DNA of 37,683 bases from Paenibacillus abyssi (GTDB taxonomy: Bacteria; Bacillota; Bacilli; Paenibacillales; Paenibacillaceae): positions 1-37,683 of the forward strand of contig NZ_BMGR01000024.1 of NCBI RefSeq assembly GCF_014640295.1. The letters run 5' to 3'. Positions within the stretch are counted from its first letter, which is position 1, and every line of letters starts with the position of its first letter. Under the pieces are notes generated by a model. It was given only the letters and a program-made list of their open reading frames with translations, did not search any database and was not told the origin of the DNA. Both the position numbers and the translations under genes were made by a program. Positions 33,782 through 37,683 of the stretch are shown piece after piece.

Positions 33782-33805
33782 CAATTTCGACAAAATGTCG
33801 AATTG
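33782..33805. promoter_or_regulatory. Inverted repeat upstream of the importer lipoprotein gene
   Basis: CAATTTCGAC and GTCGAATTG (33782-33791 and 33797-33805) pair with one extra base; the core CGACA-AAA-TGTCG (33788-33800) is perfect. It ends 45 bases before the start codon and is next to the AT-rich TGTATATATT that is the best -10 candidate (33808-33813), so it is placed like a repressor operator. Confidence 0.45.
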
Positions 33806-33850
33806 TATATATTTGCAAAAAAATCATATACACCTAGGAGGAACAAGATT

Positions 33851-34915
33851 TTGAAGAAGAACAATGTAGTACTGCTGGCAATCATCTTAGCTATGGCAGC
33901 AATCCTCGGGGCTTGTGGAAGCAACCAAGGAAATTCCCAAGCGACAGACGACAGCGCATCAAATGATCAACTAGAAACCGTAAAGCTGGATATTGGTATG
34001 CTTAAGCTTACCAGCTCCGCCCCACTCTTCATTGCTATTGAAAAAGGTTTCTTTGAAGAGGAAGGAATTGAAGCAAACGTAGAATGGTTTGAAGCGGCTC
34101 AACCGATTGCCGTAGCCACTGCTTCAGGAAGTGTGGATGTTGGCGCCACGGGAATCACTGCAAGCCTTTACAATATGGTTGCTGAAGGTCAAAAGCTGTA
34201 CATCGTCGCAGATAAAGGAAGAGAGCAAGAAGGCTATTCCTCATCCGCATTAATGGTACATACGGATTCCCCTATCACCACAATCGAAGAATTGAAGGGC
34301 AAAAAAATCGGAATTACCCAAACGGGCTCCACATTCCACTATATGGCTGGACGCCTGCTGGAGAAGCATGGATTGTCCCTTAGTGACGTAGAGCTTGTAC
34401 CGCTTGGCAAAATTAACGCCATGATGGAAACACTGAGCAGCAAACAGGTTGATGCCGTACTGCTGAACGAACCGAACATTACCGCTGTTGTCAAAGAAGG
34501 CTACGGCAAAGTCATAGCTCAAGTCGGCGATGAAATCGAGTATCAAACATCGGGTATTTTCTTCTCTCAGAAGATCGTTGATAACCATGATGCTGCCGTT
34601 CGTTTTATGAAAGCGTACGCCAAAGCAAGCCGTTACTATTATGATGCTGTCCTTGTGAAGGAAAACGGTGAGCTTGTACCTGGTGAAAATTACGATGATG
34701 TCATTGCCATCATCGCGAAATACACGGATCAGCCTGAAGAAAACATCAAGCTCGGCATGCCGTACATGGATCGCGACGGCAAGCTGCTTGCAGAAGACAT
34801 CAAAACGCAAATCGATTGGTATCTGGCCAATAAAATGGTCGAGAAAGAACTGGACCCAGCAACGATTGTGAACACCGATATTCTCGACGAAGCATTAGAA
34901 CAATTAGGAAACTAG
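33851..34915 (+). CDS. ABC transporter substrate-binding lipoprotein (SsuA/TauA/NMT1-like)
   Basis: A 354-residue lipoprotein. TTG 33851 follows TAGGAGG by nine bases and gives KKNNVVLLAIILAMAAILGAC with lipobox LGAC and Cys22. The mature part has the NMT1/SsuA pattern: LDIGMLKLTSSAPLFIAIEKGFF, then GSVDVGATGITAS, IEELKGKKIGITQTGST and LSSKQVDAVLLNEPN. The family binds sulfonates, taurine, nitrate or thiamine precursors; no TPP or other riboswitch and no desulfonation gene is nearby, so the ligand is open. First gene of a three-gene importer operon. Confidence 0.92.
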   Translation: MKKNNVVLLAIILAMAAILGACGSNQGNSQATDDSASNDQLETVKLDIGMLKLTSSAPLFIAIEKGFFEEEGIEANVEWFEAAQPIAVATASGSVDVGATGITASLYNMVAEGQKLYIVADKGREQEGYSSSALMVHTDSPITTIEELKGKKIGITQTGSTFHYMAGRLLEKHGLSLSDVELVPLGKINAMMETLSSKQVDAVLLNEPNITAVVKEGYGKVIAQVGDEIEYQTSGIFFSQKIVDNHDAAVRFMKAYAKASRYYYDAVLVKENGELVPGENYDDVIAIIAKYTDQPEENIKLGMPYMDRDGKLLAEDIKTQIDWYLANKMVEKELDPATIVNTDILDEALEQLGN

Positions 34916-34929
34916 GAAGTGATGACAGC

Positions 34930-35709
34930 ATGAGAGTCGTCGTCGATGGAGTAACAAAAACGTTTAAGGATAAGAAGGGCCGTGAGGTTACGGCCCTCAG
35001 CAAAATCGATTTTGCCATAGACCGCCAAGAGTTTGTCGTGCTGGTCGGCCCGAGCGGCTGCGGTAAATCGACCTTGTTGAATATTGTCGGAGGCCTGCTC
35101 TCCCCAAGTGAAGGCAGCGTTTATTTCGATGGATTGTCCTCTGCCGGCAGCGACCCGCGCCTCGGTATTGTTTTTCAGGAAATTGCCCTGCTTCCTTGGC
35201 GGACCGTATTTGAAAATGTCATATACGGTCTGGAAGAAATGGGGATAAGCAAGAAAGAGCAGAAGGAAAAGGGACAGTATTATATCGATATGGTCGGATT
35301 GACCGGCTTCGAGCAAGCTTTTCCGAAGCAGCTCTCCGGCGGGATGAAACAAAGAGCCGGCATTGCCCGTGCTCTTGCCATTGAACCGGATTTACTGTTA
35401 ATGGATGAGCCGTTCTCGGCCCTGGATGCGCAGTCGCGTACGCTTATGCAGGAAGAACTGCTCACCATTTGGAACCGGACAAAGCTAAGCACGCTTTATG
35501 TCACGCACAATATTCAGGAAGCTGTCTATTTGGCGGACCGTGTAATCGTGCTTTCCCGGCATCCCGGAAAAATCAAAGAAATCATTCGCATCGATCTGCC
35601 AAAAACCGGACGAGATCAAGAAGAGCATCGTATTCAATTCGACGAATATGTCAAACAAATCTGGGATTTGATCCGCCATGATGCTCAAGATGCACTGAAG
35701 GAAGGATAA
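34930..35709 (+). CDS. ABC transporter ATP-binding protein (SsuB/TauB-like)
   Basis: A 259-residue ATPase: Walker A GPSGCGKST, Q-loop VFQEIALLPWRTVFENV, signature KQLSGGMKQRAGIARAL, Walker B LLLMDEPFSALD and switch His VTHNIQEAV, all typical of the nitrate/sulfonate/taurine group. The start lies 14 bases behind the lipoprotein gene with a weak AGGAAGTGATG site across the junction. Confidence 0.95.
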   Translation: MRVVVDGVTKTFKDKKGREVTALSKIDFAIDRQEFVVLVGPSGCGKSTLLNIVGGLLSPSEGSVYFDGLSSAGSDPRLGIVFQEIALLPWRTVFENVIYGLEEMGISKKEQKEKGQYYIDMVGLTGFEQAFPKQLSGGMKQRAGIARALAIEPDLLLMDEPFSALDAQSRTLMQEELLTIWNRTKLSTLYVTHNIQEAVYLADRVIVLSRHPGKIKEIIRIDLPKTGRDQEEHRIQFDEYVKQIWDLIRHDAQDALKEG

Positions 35710-35714
35710 AAGAC

Positions 35715-36506
35715 ATGGGAGAAACGAAAAAGTATATCAAAAATCGTGTCGCTTTCCTTGATTTGAAGGTTCCCGGGTATGCTCCTGTAATCGGCATTGC
35801 CGGATTGCTGCTGCTTTGGGAAATCGTCTGCAGGCTGGGGTGGGTTGCTCCCCTGTATCTCCCCGCTCCGACAGCGATCTTGGCTGCAGGCTGGGAAATG
35901 CTGACCAAGGGTGAGCTTTTGCAAAATCTGGGAGCCAGCTTGTACCGAATTGTACTCGGTTATTTGCTCGGAGCATCCGTCGGCATCATAGTCGGCTTGC
36001 TTTTGGGCTTTTCCCGCTGGGCAGATGCGATAGGGAGCCCAATACTGTACTCGTTATATCCGATTCCCAAAATCGCCCTCTTGCCGCTGATCGTACTGTG
36101 GCTGGGTATTGGCGAGCTGCCGAAAGTAACCATTATTGCACTGGGTGTGTTTTTCCCGGTTGTCATTAATACGTTCTCGGGCGTAAAAAATGTCGATTCG
36201 GTATTGATTAAAGCAGCGGTTAGCTTTGGATCCAATCACTTCAACGTCATTCGCAAGGTAATTCTTCCCGGCGCCCTGCCGGTCATTTTCGCAGGCTTGA
36301 AGCTTGCTGCCGGTACTTCCCTGCTGCTGCTTGTTGCTGCGGAAATGATTGCCGCGCAGCACGGGATCGGATCCATGATCCTTCACTACGGCAACCTGAT
36401 GATTACAACCAAGCTGATGGTTGGGATCTTGGTTCTGTCCATGCTCGGACTTCTATTAAACCGTGGACTGCAGTGGCTGGAGAACAAGCTTTTACCTTGG
36501 AAATAA
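35715..36506 (+). CDS. ABC transporter permease (SsuC/TauC-like)
   Basis: A 263-residue membrane protein with about six hydrophobic segments and the BPD_transp_1 EAA-like loop (AAVSFGSNHFNVIRKVILPGALP, centre of the protein). LWEIVCRLGWVAPLYLPAPT near the N-terminus is typical of SsuC. ATG 35715 follows GAAGGA; five bases separate it from the ATPase gene. Last gene of the importer operon. Confidence 0.95.
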   Translation: MGETKKYIKNRVAFLDLKVPGYAPVIGIAGLLLLWEIVCRLGWVAPLYLPAPTAILAAGWEMLTKGELLQNLGASLYRIVLGYLLGASVGIIVGLLLGFSRWADAIGSPILYSLYPIPKIALLPLIVLWLGIGELPKVTIIALGVFFPVVINTFSGVKNVDSVLIKAAVSFGSNHFNVIRKVILPGALPVIFAGLKLAAGTSLLLLVAAEMIAAQHGIGSMILHYGNLMITTKLMVGILVLSMLGLLLNRGLQWLENKLLPWK

Positions 36507-36523
36507 GACGATATAAACTGTGC

Positions 36524-36570
36524 ATAAAGCCCGATGGCGTGTTAGAACGCTCCATCGGGCTTTATTTATT
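36524..36570. terminator. Terminator of the SsuABC-type importer operon
   Basis: ATAAAGCCCGATGG (36524-36537) and its exact complement (36552-36565), followed by TTATT on the plus strand. Symmetric A/T flanks allow use from both sides, so it may also stop the minus-strand kinase transcript. The 180 bases from here to 36744 hold no other feature. Confidence 0.85.
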
Positions 36571-36744
36571 CCGTTTAACAAAATTTACCTGCCTTATCCG
36601 GAAGATCAAATCACGTTATGAGGCTCCACTTATCCTGTAGCTGAAGCGGTCAGCACAAGCAAGCTCGAATTCTTCACTACCCATGACCATGGTAAGGCAT
36701 ATCATAGATACGTTTCAAATGTTTACGGCTATATTGGCACTATT

Positions 36745-37392
36745 TTATCCCCGGCGGCTTTTCCACCATAAAAGAGCTTTGCTGATCCTGTAATACCCTC
36801 GCTTAGCCGCTTCTAGCATCCACAATGGAATCCGTTTCCCTGCTATTAAAGGATATATTATATTATAAGCCCTCAAGAGATGCTCCCAACGATAATCATT
36901 TCCTTCTTTAACATATTCAGACACATCAATGACCTTGCCTCGTCCTTCATGCAGCAGCACGTTTTTCAGGTGAATATCCCTTGGGTTCAAACCTTTGCTG
37001 CGGATATAATTTCTGGCGTTCTCGACATCAATAATAACCTGATCAGGCACGCTTATCCCTAACAGCAGGCAGTCGTACAACGTTACGCCCTGTTCGTAAC
37101 TAAGGACGATATAGTTTTCCCCGCTCCCATAATAGCGCGGAAAGTAGGGGGAATCTCCTATCTGCAGATATACCGCTTCTTCCAAGGCTTTCTTTCCAAG
37201 TGACTCTTCTGTATAGATTTTAAAAGCATAAGCAGGAGCGTCATCAAATCGGAAAACAGCTGCGTCAGTCCCTATTCCGATACAGCTTAAACTCTCGGGG
37301 CAGGAGGCGATGGAAACGAGTTCGTTCTTCCCGCTGCTCTTGATCTTCGCCGATCTCAGCGCAGCTTCAGCTAGTCTCCAATCTGTAATCAT
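36745..37392 (-). CDS. Protein-kinase-like protein (YrzF-type)
   Basis: A 215-residue small protein-kinase-fold protein. The glycine loop is GIGTDAAVFRF (39-49), the ATP lysine is Lys58 (AFKIY), the catalytic loop PRDIHLKNVLL keeps Asp139 and metal-binding Asn144 but lacks the His of HRD and the usual Lys, and Asp156 (VIDVSEY) replaces DFG. The metal ligands are therefore present and activity is possible. No membrane or PASTA segment. ATG 37392 follows AAGGAGGGG. It is the only gene behind the manganese riboswitch at 37468-37561. Targets are unknown. Confidence 0.85.
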   Translation of the reverse strand: MITDWRLAEAALRSAKIKSSGKNELVSIASCPESLSCIGIGTDAAVFRFDDAPAYAFKIYTEESLGKKALEEAVYLQIGDSPYFPRYYGSGENYIVLSYEQGVTLYDCLLLGISVPDQVIIDVENARNYIRSKGLNPRDIHLKNVLLHEGRGKVIDVSEYVKEGNDYRWEHLLRAYNIIYPLIAGKRIPLWMLEAAKRGYYRISKALLWWKSRRG

Positions 37393-37439
37393 GTCGTTCC
37401 CCTCCTTGTCACTATCCTATATTTTCCAGAAACAGATAT

Positions 37440-37474
37440 AAAAACAACCTTTGCCCAAAAAGATGGACAAAGGT
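37440..37474 (-). terminator. Riboswitch-controlled terminator
   Basis: ACCTTTGTCC (37474-37465) and GGGCAAAGGT (37456-37447) form a 10-bp stem with one G-U pair, followed by TTGTTTTTA. The 5' arm shares CCTTTG with the closing stem of the aptamer (which pairs CAAAGG with CCTTTG), so the two structures exclude each other. Confidence 0.85.
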
Positions 37475-37561
37475 CTCGCTAACAACGGATGGTTGTCAAC
37501 AAAGCCGAAGGCAAATGCCTTGTAATGACGACTTTGTTGTAACAGCTACTCCCCTTTGGAG
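37468..37561 (-). promoter_or_regulatory. yybP-ykoY (manganese) riboswitch aptamer
   Basis: The minus-strand leader carries the family's conserved blocks in order: CAAAGGGGAGTAGC (5' side of P1 and L1 entry), AAAGTCGTCATTACA (loop that meets the other arm), GGCTTTGTTGACA, then GTTAGCGAGACCTTTG (3' side of P1). GGGGAGTAG plus AGCGAGACC is diagnostic of this family. Mn2+ binding should stabilise P1, block the terminator at 37440-37474 and switch expression on. The downstream gene is a kinase-like protein, not one of the usual Mn exporters. Confidence 0.85.
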
Positions 37562-37577
37562 TTATTCAATTTTATAC

Positions 37578-37606
37578 ATTATAATGTGCTTCGGTTTTTG
37601 AGTCAA
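37578..37606 (-). promoter_or_regulatory. SigA promoter of the riboswitch / kinase unit
   Basis: Minus strand TTGACT (37601-37606), 17-base spacer, TATAAT (37578-37583). Transcription would start near 37571, about 10 bases before the aptamer. Confidence 0.85.
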
Positions 37607-37629
37607 CGGTCTATCTCGCTTACTGTCGT

Positions 37630-37676
37630 TGTTCTGTGATAATGTCACCCCATAACTGTTCTGAGATAATGTCACC
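37630..37676. repeat. 20-bp direct repeats, probable end of an insertion sequence
   Basis: TGTTCTGTGATAATGTCACC (37630-37649) and TGTTCTGAGATAATGTCACC (37657-37676) differ by one base and are spaced 27 bases start to start. Closely spaced repeats of this kind, beginning with TGT, are typical of the terminal regions of IS21-family elements. The rest of the element would lie beyond the window edge. Confidence 0.55.
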
Positions 37677-37683
37677 ATGGGAC

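Noticed and set aside
33579-33833. Minus-strand frame of 84 codons; its last 46 codons from GTG 33719 look fairly protein-like (ATQVVDTLAQKGIPSRSELA)
   Set aside because: No ribosome site before GTG or ATG, the 3' end lies inside the exporter terminator and the upstream part runs through the importer promoter region. It could be a gene remnant; not supported as a gene.
1-37683. CRISPR arrays, tRNA or rRNA genes, prophage or defence-system genes
   Set aside because: No regularly spaced repeats beyond the two copies at the right end, no cloverleaf-like sequence and no phage or defence protein families were found on reading both strands.

Overview
The window looks like chromosomal DNA of a Bacillota (Bacilli) species, most likely Paenibacillus or a close relative. 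Nearly every gene has a strong AGGAGG-type ribosome site, TTG and GTG starts are frequent, lipoproteins have short Gram-positive signal peptides, and the families present (three-repeat SLH protein, GntR/solute-binding fusion, YerA-, YtkL- and YrzF-like proteins, yybP-ykoY leader) fit that group. The genus is inferred from gene content only.

Layout. 1-1000: 5' part of a group II intron with the N-terminal part of its reverse transcriptase, placed just behind the terminator of an SDR / MBL-hydrolase operon (1062-2493). 2697-3323: LysE-type exporter. 3375-6317: three-gene ABC importer of the TrpX/TrpY/TrpZ type (COG2984/4120/1101). 6706-7694: azoreductase and a 49-residue protein gene. 7806-23577: a 16-kb block, all on the minus strand, that reads as a catabolic island. 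23839-29312: DinB-like protein, a secreted protein, an alpha/beta hydrolase, an SLH protein and a diguanylate cyclase. 29327-33558: GntR/solute-binding fusion regulator divergent from an ABC-2 exporter operon. 33851-36506: SsuABC/TauABC-type importer. 36745-37606: a kinase-like gene behind a promoter and a manganese riboswitch. 37630-37676: 20-bp direct repeats that look like the end of an insertion sequence.

The catabolic island, in transcription order, is: Zn alcohol dehydrogenase; ACT-domain malic enzyme; acyl-CoA ligase; REC-AraC response regulator; molybdenum hydroxylase large subunit; CoxG-like protein; FAD subunit; 2Fe-2S subunit; second acyl-CoA ligase; enoyl-CoA-hydratase-family enzyme; adenine-deaminase-like amidohydrolase; aldehyde dehydrogenase. 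Ligase, three-subunit Mo dehydrogenase and crotonase-family enzyme is the gene set of the Hmf pathway (2-furoate to 2-furoyl-CoA to 5-hydroxy-2-furoyl-CoA to 2-oxoglutaroyl-CoA to 2-oxoglutarate). Alcohol and aldehyde dehydrogenases would feed furfuryl alcohol and furfural into it, and malic enzyme would let a cell growing on 2-oxoglutarate make pyruvate. The substrate is inferred; an aromatic or N-heterocyclic acid is the alternative. The amidohydrolase, 10 bp behind the crotonase gene, is not part of the textbook set and is a candidate for the lactone-opening step.

The other notable element is the right-hand end: a consensus promoter, a yybP-ykoY (Mn2+) aptamer and an overlapping terminator lead directly into a protein-kinase-like gene rather than a manganese exporter.
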